From positions 62,001 to 126,000 of the forward strand of contig JAWLAO010000004.1 in the NCBI GenBank assembly GCA_041395445.1: DNA of 64,000 bases. The letters run 5' to 3'. How positions within the stretch are numbered: position 1 is the first letter of the stretch; every line of letters starts with the position of its first letter. Source of the stretch: Gammaproteobacteria bacterium (lineage in GTDB: Bacteria; Pseudomonadota; Gammaproteobacteria; Xanthomonadales; Marinicellaceae). The translations under genes and the position numbers were made by a program. A model generated the notes under the pieces. The model had not been told where the DNA came from, searched no databases, and was given only the letters and a program-made list of their open reading frames with translations. Below, piece by piece: positions 35,483-43,202 of the stretch.

Positions 35483-36126
35483 TGTTTTGGTTTGATTTTT
35501 GAGTCTTTATTGATATGAGCATCCATATTTTTCTGTATTCTTATTTTTCTCATATCTTCCGCATCCGGTAGAGGTGTATTTCTAGGAACAATTCTAAAGC
35601 CGATTTTTTTCTTATCATTGTCATCTTGCAGTGAAGTGATATAAACCACCCAATAATCTTCGTGATAAGTCGATTGATTAAAAAAATATCCCACGCCAAT
35701 TTGATCCTGATTCAGGAAAAATTGATTCTCTCCCAACAGATGATTTTTATGAGGAAGACTTGCTAAAAAATTCTCAAATGCTTTCTGTGCTGTCTCAGCA
35801 CCGCCTTGTAACGATTCAACCTGATTCCCCAAAATACTATAACTGTATGGAAGTTTGATTCCTTCTTTTGTAAGGAGTTCGTTGGGGGTTATATTATTCA
35901 ATGTATGAGCAACTAAATTCGCATCCGCCATAAGTTCAGCTTTTTTCATAGCGACAACACTTAGTTTTTCATTACATACCAAAAACTCTCTTCTCTGTTC
36001 GAAGTATTCAATGATTAGTTTTGCAAGCTCTCTCGACTTTTCATCTGTTCCACAGCCGGAAAAATCTTTGTTTGCCTGAACAATACTTATAGAAAAAAGA
36101 AAATAGAAAAATACAATTAATTTCAT
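35470..36126 (-). CDS. CAP-domain (SCP/PR-1-like) exported protein
   Basis: Secreted protein of 218 residues with signal peptide (LIVFFYFLFSISIVQA). The CAP fold is indicated by the helix KKAELMADANLVAHTLNNIT, the later FLASLPHKNHLLGENQF and QIGVGYFFNQ, then DYWVVYITSL. Function of bacterial CAP proteins is mostly unknown. The ATG at 36126 is preferred to a TTG at 36144; it starts 4 bp after the cupin gene stop. Last gene of the SDR-cupin-CAP operon and overlapping tatD by 13 bp. Confidence 0.75.
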   Translation of the reverse strand: MKLIVFFYFLFSISIVQANKDFSGCGTDEKSRELAKLIIEYFEQRREFLVCNEKLSVVAMKKAELMADANLVAHTLNNITPNELLTKEGIKLPYSYSILGNQVESLQGGAETAQKAFENFLASLPHKNHLLGENQFFLNQDQIGVGYFFNQSTYHEDYWVVYITSLQDDNDKKKIGFRIVPRNTPLPDAEDMRKIRIQKNMDAHINKDSKIKPKHQDK

Positions 36127-36130
36127 AAAC

Positions 36131-36496
36131 TCATTTGGACTCAATTATGAGATAAACAACAGTGGTATCACCAACATTCAGCACTTTATGCCAGTCCGTT
36201 CCCGAGCTGTTAAAATAACTATTGGTTTCAAGATTTACTATTCGTGTTCCTTTGCTGTCTTCTATCTGCATCCGACCACCGGATATGGCATATCCAAAAT
36301 TGGAGTTGTGTTTATGCTTTTCATGGCCGACGCCAGGAGGAAATGTGCATCGAAGAATTTGTTGTTGCTCATCTTCTGATAACATCTCACAAACATCCTT
36401 ACCTTTCCAACCTGCTTCCAATGGACCTTTTAGGCTTTCAGCAAATAAACTGTCAGGTCTAAAAAGACATAATAACAGCACTAATATTTTTATCAA
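36131..36496 (-). CDS. Exported small cupin-domain protein
   Basis: 121-residue protein with a signal peptide (about 1-19) and one cupin barrel. The first cupin motif is FPPGVGHEKHKHNSNFGYAI, giving candidate metal-binding histidines, and the second is FNSSGTDWHKVLNVGD with one histidine. No enzymatic function can be assigned. Its start overlaps the SDR stop (ATGA). Confidence 0.7.
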   Translation of the reverse strand: MIKILVLLLCLFRPDSLFAESLKGPLEAGWKGKDVCEMLSEDEQQQILRCTFPPGVGHEKHKHNSNFGYAISGGRMQIEDSKGTRIVNLETNSYFNSSGTDWHKVLNVGDTTVVYLIIESK

Positions 36497-37245
36497 ATCA
36501 ACAATCCTCCGTCAACTGGAATATTCGTACCTGTGATATATCCCGCTTCATCGGAAGCGAGGAATAGAAAAATTGGAGCAATTTCTTCGGGTTGAGCCAT
36601 CCTGTGCATTGGAATTAGTGGAAGAATTTGTTTAAGCATTGTCTCATTCTGAGTTAAAGCGGATGCAAATTTCGTATCAGTTAATCCTGGTAATACAGCA
36701 TTAACACGAATGTTTTGAGGAGCACATTCACGCGCAAAGGCTTTCGTCATGGAAATAATCGCAGCCTTAGAAATCGAGTAAATCCCTTGCATAGGAGCGG
36801 GAGATACTCCATTAACTGATGCTGTATTAATAATACAACCTCCGCCATTTTTACGCATGGATTGTCCGGCGAGCTGACTCATTAAAAAGTATCCTTCGAT
36901 ATTGACTTCAACAGTCTTTTCCATTGCTGAATAGGGCGTATCCAGAATGTGTCCGAAATAGGGATTGGCTGCTGCATTATTGACCAGAATATCTAACTTG
37001 CCAAATTTGCTTTCAATAGTTTCAAACAAGCTTTGAATCGAGCTTCGGTCACCAATATGGCATTCCACCGCAATCGCATTTCCACCCTGACTATTTATTT
37101 CTTCAGCTACGCGGTCAATTCCCTCTTGCCTGCGGCTGGAAACTATCACATTCGCACCCGCTTTCGCATATAGTTTCGCCACTTCTTCACCGATTCCCCT
37201 CGATGAACCCGTCACCAATGCCACTTTATTTTTTAGTGAAAACAT
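36493..37245 (-). CDS. Short-chain dehydrogenase/reductase (FabG-like)
   Basis: Classical NAD(P)-dependent SDR of 250 residues: cofactor motif TGSSRGIG (about 13-20), NNAAAN, catalytic serine in NTASVNG and the Y-x3-K pair in YSISKAA, C-terminal GTNIPVDGGLLI. An SSRRQ segment after strand 2 suggests NADP use. The substrate is unknown. First gene of a three-gene operon with the cupin and CAP genes, divergent from the SDR at 37325. Confidence 0.87.
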   Translation of the reverse strand: MFSLKNKVALVTGSSRGIGEEVAKLYAKAGANVIVSSRRQEGIDRVAEEINSQGGNAIAVECHIGDRSSIQSLFETIESKFGKLDILVNNAAANPYFGHILDTPYSAMEKTVEVNIEGYFLMSQLAGQSMRKNGGGCIINTASVNGVSPAPMQGIYSISKAAIISMTKAFARECAPQNIRVNAVLPGLTDTKFASALTQNETMLKQILPLIPMHRMAQPEEIAPIFLFLASDEAGYITGTNIPVDGGLLI

Positions 37246-37324
37246 CTTGTCCTCTTTATTTTGAATACACGATATTGTATAACATTATGGTTAAATTGAC
37301 TTCAATATAAACTCAGGAATAAAA

Positions 37325-37984
37325 ATGAAAACAGCTTTAATCACAGGAGCCAACCGCGGAATTGGTTTTGAGTTAGCAAAACAACTACAACAAAAAGGCT
37401 ATCATATCATAGCCGCTTGTAGAAAAACATCACAGCAGTTACAACAACTCAAATGCCAAATTGAAGAAAACTTTGACGTCACAAATGCAGCGAGTATAAA
37501 GAATTTAGCAGATAAATTATCGAATCAAAAGATTGACTTACTCATCAACAATGCCGGCCTCTTACAAGGCATGTCTCTGGAAGATTTGAACTATGACTCT
37601 ATCAGAAAACAATTTGAAGTGAATACACTCGGGCCTTTAAGAGTGGCAGAAAATTTTATTCCATTGATGGCAAATAACTCAAAACTAGTCATTATAACCA
37701 GCCGCATGGGCTCGATTACTGATGGTTCCGGTGGACAATATGGCTACCGAATCAGTAAAACTGCTGTAAATATGGTTGGCAGTTGTTTAGCTCACGATTT
37801 AAAAGGAAAAGGGATTGCTGTCGGATTACTCCATCCCGGATATGTCAAAACAGAAATGACCGGTGGAAGCGGGTTTATTAACGCCGATGAATCTGCCAGA
37901 GGCTTGATTGCTCGAATCGAAGAGCTAAATCTGAAAAACTCAGGTTCATTCTGGCATATGGATGGAACTGAATTGCCATGGTGA
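37325..37984 (+). CDS. SDR family oxidoreductase (CsgA/YciK-like short form)
   Basis: 219-residue SDR with TGANRGIG (about 7-14), NNAGLL, catalytic serine in ITSRMGSI and a Y-x3-K pair in YGYRISKTAVNM. It resembles the Rossmann-fold C-factor (CsgA) group more than FabG. The HAD hydrolase gene starts 4 bp after its stop, so they are co-transcribed. Substrate unknown. Confidence 0.85.
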   Translation: MKTALITGANRGIGFELAKQLQQKGYHIIAACRKTSQQLQQLKCQIEENFDVTNAASIKNLADKLSNQKIDLLINNAGLLQGMSLEDLNYDSIRKQFEVNTLGPLRVAENFIPLMANNSKLVIITSRMGSITDGSGGQYGYRISKTAVNMVGSCLAHDLKGKGIAVGLLHPGYVKTEMTGGSGFINADESARGLIARIEELNLKNSGSFWHMDGTELPW

Positions 37985-37988
37985 GTCT

Positions 37989-38684
37989 ATGTACAAAAAT
38001 ATAAAAGTCATTGGTTTTGATGCAGATGACACCCTTTGGGTGAATGAAACCTTTTTCCGTGAAGCAGAATTAAAGTTCGGACAATTGATGCAAGGTTTTG
38101 AAACCATCAATCAAGTCGATCAGGAATTGTTTAAGATTGAGATAGCTAATTTACCGATTTATGGTTATGGAATTAAAGGCTTTATTTTGTCAATGATGGA
38201 GGCAGCTCTGGAGTTATCAAACTATCAAGTCACTCCACAAACCATGCAATCCATTGTGGACATTGGCAAAGAAATGTTAAACAAACCGGTTGAATTATTG
38301 GATGGTGTGGAAGAAGTCCTCAATCAACTATCAAAAACACACCGTCTCATTCTGGCAACAAAAGGTGACTTACTGGATCAAGAACGCAAGTTGGAAAAAT
38401 CCGGGCTGATAAAATACTTTCATCATATCGAAGTCATGAGCGATAAAAGGTCTTGTGATTATCAGAAACTATTAAATCACTTGGACATTGAGCCACAGCA
38501 GTTTCTTATGGTTGGAAACTCGTTGAAATCAGATATTCTTCCACTCGTTGAGATTGGAGCTCATGCGATTCATGTTCCTTTTCATACAACCTGGCAACAT
38601 GAGCAAGTTTGTCCAAGTACGATTAAAGGAAAAAATTATCAGACTGTTAATGGTATTTTAGAGATATTGAAATTTATCAAATAA
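37989..38684 (+). CDS. HAD superfamily hydrolase
   Basis: Phosphatase-like HAD protein of 231 residues. Motif I is GFDADDTLW (nucleophile Asp), motif II LATKGD, motif III Lys in the EVMSDKRSCDYQKLL region and motif IV VGNSLKSDILPLVEIG. The ATG at 37989 follows a GGTGAG ribosome-binding site; a longer in-frame start at 37962 lies inside the SDR gene. Its 3' end overlaps the convergent marC-like gene by 8 bp. Confidence 0.87.
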   Translation: MYKNIKVIGFDADDTLWVNETFFREAELKFGQLMQGFETINQVDQELFKIEIANLPIYGYGIKGFILSMMEAALELSNYQVTPQTMQSIVDIGKEMLNKPVELLDGVEEVLNQLSKTHRLILATKGDLLDQERKLEKSGLIKYFHHIEVMSDKRSCDYQKLLNHLDIEPQQFLMVGNSLKSDILPLVEIGAHAIHVPFHTTWQHEQVCPSTIKGKNYQTVNGILEILKFIK

Positions 38685-39264
38685 TACTGTGTAAGAATGT
38701 TTTGATTCCATCTAAAAACATTTGCACTGCAATCGCAATCAGAACCATTCCCATCAATCTTTCGATGGCAATCATCCCGCGTTTTCCCAGATAATTCTGC
38801 ATGGCTGTTGCAGAGAAAAGAATGATTGCCGATAAAAACCAGGCAATGAACAAAGCAATTGATAAATCCATCAGTTTATCAGGATATTGACTCACCAGTA
38901 ATATCAATGTTGCTAATATCGAGGGTCCGGCAACCAAAGGAATGGCGAGTGGTACAACGAGCGGATCACCTTCGATTTCTTCATCACCATACTGTTTGCT
39001 TGCTGGAAAAATCATCCGTAAAGCAATAATAAACAAAATAATTGCGCCGGAAATCGAGACCGACTCCTGTTTGAGGTTTAATGCTGCTAATATCTTTTGT
39101 CCAAAAAACAAAAACAAATAGAGAATCACCAGAGCAATTATCAATTCTCGAGCCAGTGTCCTGTAGCGTTTATTGCTTTTCTCTAAATAGCTGAGGAATA
39201 TCGGGATATTTCCCAACGGATCTAAAATCAGAAACAGCAGTATTGTTGCTGAAAGGATATCCAT
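38677..39264 (-). CDS. MarC family integral membrane protein
   Basis: 195 residues with six hydrophobic helices. The MarC/YhgN signature is visible in LFLILDPLGNIPIFLS near the N terminus and in VPLAIPLVAGPSILATLILL. Function of the family is not settled. It is 18 bp downstream of bamD on the same strand and may be read with it. Confidence 0.88.
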   Translation of the reverse strand: MDILSATILLFLILDPLGNIPIFLSYLEKSNKRYRTLARELIIALVILYLFLFFGQKILAALNLKQESVSISGAIILFIIALRMIFPASKQYGDEEIEGDPLVVPLAIPLVAGPSILATLILLVSQYPDKLMDLSIALFIAWFLSAIILFSATAMQNYLGKRGMIAIERLMGMVLIAIAVQMFLDGIKTFLHSII

Positions 39265-39282
39265 AATGGTTTCAGACTGTTT

Positions 39283-40110
39283 CTATTTGCCAAAAATCCA
39301 CAAATCTTTAAACGAAAAAATCTTCGTTTCTAAATCCAGTTCTCCACCTTGAAGATAACTGTGATTAGGAAAATTCTTTTCAAGTACAGCGACATTTGCA
39401 TCAGCCAATTCCGATTGACCCAGTTGTTTATATGCTTCTGCAGAAACCGCTAAAGCATCAGCAACAGAGTTAGATTCCTGGAAGGATTCAATCACAAACT
39501 TACACCTGTTGATGGCTGCAACATAAGCCTGACGACGTAAATAATATTTAGCAACTTGCAATTCATAGGCTGCCATGTGATTTCTTAGATAGATTAAGCG
39601 TTGCTCTGCATCTTCTGCATATCGGCTTTTGGGGTATCTTTCGATAAAGGTCTTCAATGCGACAAATGCCTGCCGACCATTTTCAATATTACGATCCATG
39701 CTCGGATCAGGATTCACTCTTTGCATAAGTGACTTTTCACTTTCAAAATATACCAAACCTTTTAAATAATAAGCATAATCAATGTGTTCGTGCGCAGGAT
39801 AGTTTTTAATAAAACGATCCAATGTCGAAATAGCTAGCTCAGTATCATAATTTTTATAATACGAGTAAGCCAACTCCAATGTTCCTTGCTCGGCATGGCG
39901 ACCAAAAGGATATTGGTTTCTTAAGTGCTTATATTGAAAAATCGCAGCATCCCACATACCCAGGTCCATATATTTTTTGGCTTTGTTATACAAGGTTTCT
40001 GCACTGTATTTTGTCACCTCAACAGAGGTGGAGTCTTTTTTATTTTTCTTACAACCGGTAACTGAAGCGATTAGAACAAAAATAATTAATAAAGAATAAA
40101 TTTTTTTCAT
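39283..40110 (-). CDS. bamD: Outer membrane assembly lipoprotein BamD
   Basis: Essential lipoprotein of the BAM complex that folds outer-membrane proteins. Signal peptide with lipobox SVTGC, then five TPR-like repeats beginning at YNKAKKYMDLGMWDAAIFQY, with HLRNQYPFGRHAEQGTLELA and FIKNYPAHEHIDYAYYLKGL as in ComL/YfiO, and RVNPDPSMDR. The ATG at 40110 gives 275 residues; the longer frame from 40200 would overlap rluD. Divergent from rluD, the ancestral arrangement. Confidence 0.95.
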   Translation of the reverse strand: MKKIYSLLIIFVLIASVTGCKKNKKDSTSVEVTKYSAETLYNKAKKYMDLGMWDAAIFQYKHLRNQYPFGRHAEQGTLELAYSYYKNYDTELAISTLDRFIKNYPAHEHIDYAYYLKGLVYFESEKSLMQRVNPDPSMDRNIENGRQAFVALKTFIERYPKSRYAEDAEQRLIYLRNHMAAYELQVAKYYLRRQAYVAAINRCKFVIESFQESNSVADALAVSAEAYKQLGQSELADANVAVLEKNFPNHSYLQGGELDLETKIFSFKDLWIFGK

Positions 40111-40162
40111 TAATACATTATCGACAAATATAAACTCCGACATAATACTGTAAAATACAGCA

Positions 40163-41173
40163 ATGAACCAACAAAATATACAATTTATCAGACAAAACAT
40201 TCAGGTGGCTATTGAGAAATCAGGGACAAGACTGGATCATTTTTTAGTTGAAATCTTTCCTGAGTATTCACGCTCCGCCATTCAAAAGTGGATATCTGAT
40301 GGTCAGGTTCGAGTCAACTCTGAGATTTCAAAAGCGAAAACCAAACTCAAAGGCTTTGAGATGGTTGATATAGATGTAGAACTAAAGTCCAATGTGGAGA
40401 ACTTACCTCAGGAAATTGACTTAAACATCATTTTCGAAGATGACTCTTTGCTGGTTATTAACAAACCCGCAGGAATGTTGGTTCACCCCGGAGCCGGAAA
40501 TCCTGACGGAACATTGTTAAATGGCCTACTTGCACACAACAATAGCCAGTCACTTTTACCACGAGCCGGAATTGTTCATCGTTTAGATAAAATGACCAGT
40601 GGTTTGATGGTTGTTGCAAAAACCACTCAAGCCTATAATTCACTTGTTGGGCAACTGAAAACTCATACTGTTGCAAGAGAATACTTCGCTATTGTTAAAG
40701 GTGTCTTAAATAAACCAAATGTTATTGACTTACCCATTGGCAGACATAAAACCCAACGAACCAAAATGGCTGTCACAGTCAATGGCAAAAAAGCAGTCAC
40801 ACATTTTAATATTGTTGAAAACTTCAAGCACTATACTTCGCTTAAAATCAACCTGGAAACTGGCAGAACACATCAAATCCGCGTTCACATGCATTATGTT
40901 GATTATCCTCTTTTAGGAGATCCGGTTTATGGGAACCCTTTACGAGTGGCTCCTGATTTGGAAGAAGGACTTAAAGATGTTGTTAGGAGCTTTCCAAGAC
41001 AGGCTTTACACGCCAAATTACTATCTTTTATTCATCCGAAAACAGGCAAACAAGTAACTTTTAAAAGCAAACTACCAAATGATATTTTGGATTTATTGGA
41101 TGAATTAAGAGACTTTGACAGTTTCAATACAAATGAAGATGATGGAGACTGGGAGGTTTTTTATCCTGAATAA
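40163..41173 (+). CDS. rluD: 23S rRNA pseudouridine synthase RluD
   Basis: Makes pseudouridines in helix 69 of 23S rRNA (positions 1911, 1915 and 1917 in E. coli). It has an N-terminal S4 RNA-binding domain (about 22-75), the catalytic aspartate Asp142 in GIVHRLDKMTSGLMVVAK and the C-terminal GRTHQIRVHMHYVDYPLLGD. 336 residues. In many gammaproteobacteria rluD is followed by pgeF and clpB; here a reversed gene intervenes. Confidence 0.95.
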   Translation: MNQQNIQFIRQNIQVAIEKSGTRLDHFLVEIFPEYSRSAIQKWISDGQVRVNSEISKAKTKLKGFEMVDIDVELKSNVENLPQEIDLNIIFEDDSLLVINKPAGMLVHPGAGNPDGTLLNGLLAHNNSQSLLPRAGIVHRLDKMTSGLMVVAKTTQAYNSLVGQLKTHTVAREYFAIVKGVLNKPNVIDLPIGRHKTQRTKMAVTVNGKKAVTHFNIVENFKHYTSLKINLETGRTHQIRVHMHYVDYPLLGDPVYGNPLRVAPDLEEGLKDVVRSFPRQALHAKLLSFIHPKTGKQVTFKSKLPNDILDLLDELRDFDSFNTNEDDGDWEVFYPE

Positions 41174-41191
41174 AATAAAGAAGTGGTTTTA

Positions 41192-42277
41192 CTAAACCTG
41201 ATTTTTTCTTCCGGTAACCAATACAATACCAAAGAGTAGTACTGCTAATGCTAACAAGTTATTAACCGGAACAACTACCAATACACCGGCAATACTTTGA
41301 ATACCGTAGTTATTTGAATTGTCAATATCATTATCAGCGGTTACGGTTATCTCAGGTTTAATATTTCCGCCTGAAGTAATTTTAGTCGATAATACACAAT
41401 TTAAAGAATCACTTGAGGCTATGTCCTGTACGCTCAGAGAACTGATAGCATCCCTTTCCAAAGTGTTTGTTCCATCATCACAAGAAAACTCTTGTAGCTT
41501 CAAATTACTACCAATTTGAGTATTCAAAACTACATTGGTTGCATTTCCGGAACCTAAATTTGTCACAACGATATTGAACTGCAAATCATCGTGCAACTTA
41601 AGCTCATCTCCATAGTCCTCAACCGAAAAGTCAACAGACAAGTCCGAACCTGCTTCAGCACCTTGAACAAACATGCAATTATTATTTGCTACCAAATCTA
41701 TTCCATGAACTTTTAATGTTCCAGACGTGTATCTGGCATCAACAGAGTTATTCAAATCATCAATTTTTTCATAGAACTGTGTCAAAAACACACCATCAGC
41801 TAAAGAAGCTACATCAGATAGACCATTATCGGTAATATCGAGAATTCCATTGGAACTGAATGATTCTGTTCCTGAAAATTCATTACCGGCACCTAAAACC
41901 AATCTCAGACCATCATCTCCGGCATTGGAGTCGCTGAAATAAATCACAGCCTCAGAGAGGTAGCTTCCTGAAACTGTTTGAATAGTGACATTGTTGTATT
42001 CAACGCCAGTAATCATTGATCCACTGAAGCAATGTGCCTGGACATTATTTGCACTATCTTTGCCATCCCATGACTCTACATGATATTGCGAGAAATCAAA
42101 GGTTACAAAAGAGTTAGGCTGACTATTGACCGATTGAGTAGAGTTTGTCCCCTCTGTGCCACTAGACTTTGATAATACAGTTTCAATTTGAACACCTGAT
42201 TTTTCCGCAGACACCGAACACACGCCAAAAGCCATCATTGTGGCAAATAGAGCAATATTGTGTTTGAGTTTAATCAT
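41192..42277 (-). CDS. Exported protein with DUF11-like domain and C-terminal sorting-type signal
   Basis: 361-residue secreted protein. A signal peptide (about 1-24, ending VSA) is followed by a Ser/Asn/Asp-rich beta domain of unknown type. A DUF11/CARDB-like Ig segment (about 225-320: FNIVVTNLGSGNATNVVLNT) comes next. The tail has VPVNN, a hydrophobic helix and GRKNQV, the layout of IPTL/PEP-CTERM-like sorting signals. It is inserted in reverse between rluD and pgeF and shares a divergent promoter region with pgeF. Confidence 0.65.
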   Translation of the reverse strand: MIKLKHNIALFATMMAFGVCSVSAEKSGVQIETVLSKSSGTEGTNSTQSVNSQPNSFVTFDFSQYHVESWDGKDSANNVQAHCFSGSMITGVEYNNVTIQTVSGSYLSEAVIYFSDSNAGDDGLRLVLGAGNEFSGTESFSSNGILDITDNGLSDVASLADGVFLTQFYEKIDDLNNSVDARYTSGTLKVHGIDLVANNNCMFVQGAEAGSDLSVDFSVEDYGDELKLHDDLQFNIVVTNLGSGNATNVVLNTQIGSNLKLQEFSCDDGTNTLERDAISSLSVQDIASSDSLNCVLSTKITSGGNIKPEITVTADNDIDNSNNYGIQSIAGVLVVVPVNNLLALAVLLFGIVLVTGRKNQV

Positions 42278-42367
42278 TTTAAATAAGGTATTACAAATCT
42301 GAGAGACAGTTGATGAAATTATAATAGAGCAAAATGAATAAAGGTAGTGTTAAATTGCAATTTCTTC

Positions 42368-42373
42368 TATAAT
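42368..42373 (+). promoter_or_regulatory. Candidate -10 element of pgeF
   Basis: A perfect TATAAT ends 8 bp before the pgeF ATG. Transcription would begin within a base or two of the start codon, so the mRNA would be leaderless or nearly so. No Shine-Dalgarno is present. A -35 at the right distance (TAGTGT) is poor, which lowers confidence. Confidence 0.4.
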
Positions 42374-42381
42374 TTCAAATT

Positions 42382-43110
42382 ATGCTAATAAAAACAGATA
42401 TTTTCAAGGCAAACCTCATACAAATGTTACAAACCACAAGAGTTGGTGGTTATAGTGACAAGCCTTATGACAGTTTGAATCTGGGTGTTTTTGGTAAAGA
42501 CCCGAAAGTGATAGAAAATATTGAGTTTTTAACACATAAGAATTCACTACCTCACTCTCCGGTTTTTATGCAGCAAGTTCACACAGACAATATTGTTGAA
42601 TACACTAGCATCCCACAAAAACACGGTCAATTTCAAGCTGACGCCTGCTTCACTCGCCAGAAAAATATCATTTGTGCAGTTCTTACAGCCGATTGTTTAC
42701 CTGTCTTGATTGCCGACAAAAACGCAACTGTTGTTGCTGCAGTTCATTGTGGTTGGAAAGGGCTATTTTCCGAAATTTTGCCAAAAACAATTTCAAAAAT
42801 GAAGGTCAATCCCGCTCAATTACAATGTTGGCTTGGGCCTTGTATTTCATATAAACCTTATGAAGTCAGTGATGGTTTTCGCCAAAATTTTACCACGAAA
42901 GATAAAGAATACGCCCATTGTTTCTATCTGGATGCCAAAAACAAGTGGCATGCGGATTTGAAAAAAATTGCTGTTTATCAATTACAGCAACTCGGTGTAA
43001 AAGAGATTGTTCAATCGCCATATTGCACTTATGATAATAAAGGCCTATTCTACTCTTATCGTCGTGATGGTGAAACCGGTCGGATGGCGAGTATGATTTG
43101 GTTGAGTTAG
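42382..43110 (+). CDS. pgeF: Peptidoglycan editing factor PgeF (YfiH/laccase-domain)
   Basis: Multicopper-oxidase-like domain protein that in E. coli corrects peptidoglycan precursors carrying L-Ser instead of L-Ala. Motifs align along the whole length: TTRVGGYSDKPYDSLNLG, FMQQVHTDNIV, VLTADCLPVLIADK, VAAVHCGWKGL, WLGPCISYKPYEV and the C-terminal FYSYRRDGETGRMASMIWL. His, Cys and His metal ligands are in QVHTD, TADCLP and AVHCG. 242 residues. clpB follows 92 bp downstream. Confidence 0.93.
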   Translation: MLIKTDIFKANLIQMLQTTRVGGYSDKPYDSLNLGVFGKDPKVIENIEFLTHKNSLPHSPVFMQQVHTDNIVEYTSIPQKHGQFQADACFTRQKNIICAVLTADCLPVLIADKNATVVAAVHCGWKGLFSEILPKTISKMKVNPAQLQCWLGPCISYKPYEVSDGFRQNFTTKDKEYAHCFYLDAKNKWHADLKKIAVYQLQQLGVKEIVQSPYCTYDNKGLFYSYRRDGETGRMASMIWLS

Positions 43111-43202
43111 GAAAATATTTCACCGTACCAACACTCCAGCCGGTTGATTTTTAACAGAAAATCCACATATTTCTTTCAGTTATAAAATTTTAGGTGAAAG
43201 AA

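Noticed and set aside
43141..43202. Sigma-32 promoter for clpB
   Set aside because: I looked for CTTGAAA and CCCCAT-type elements and found no convincing pair.
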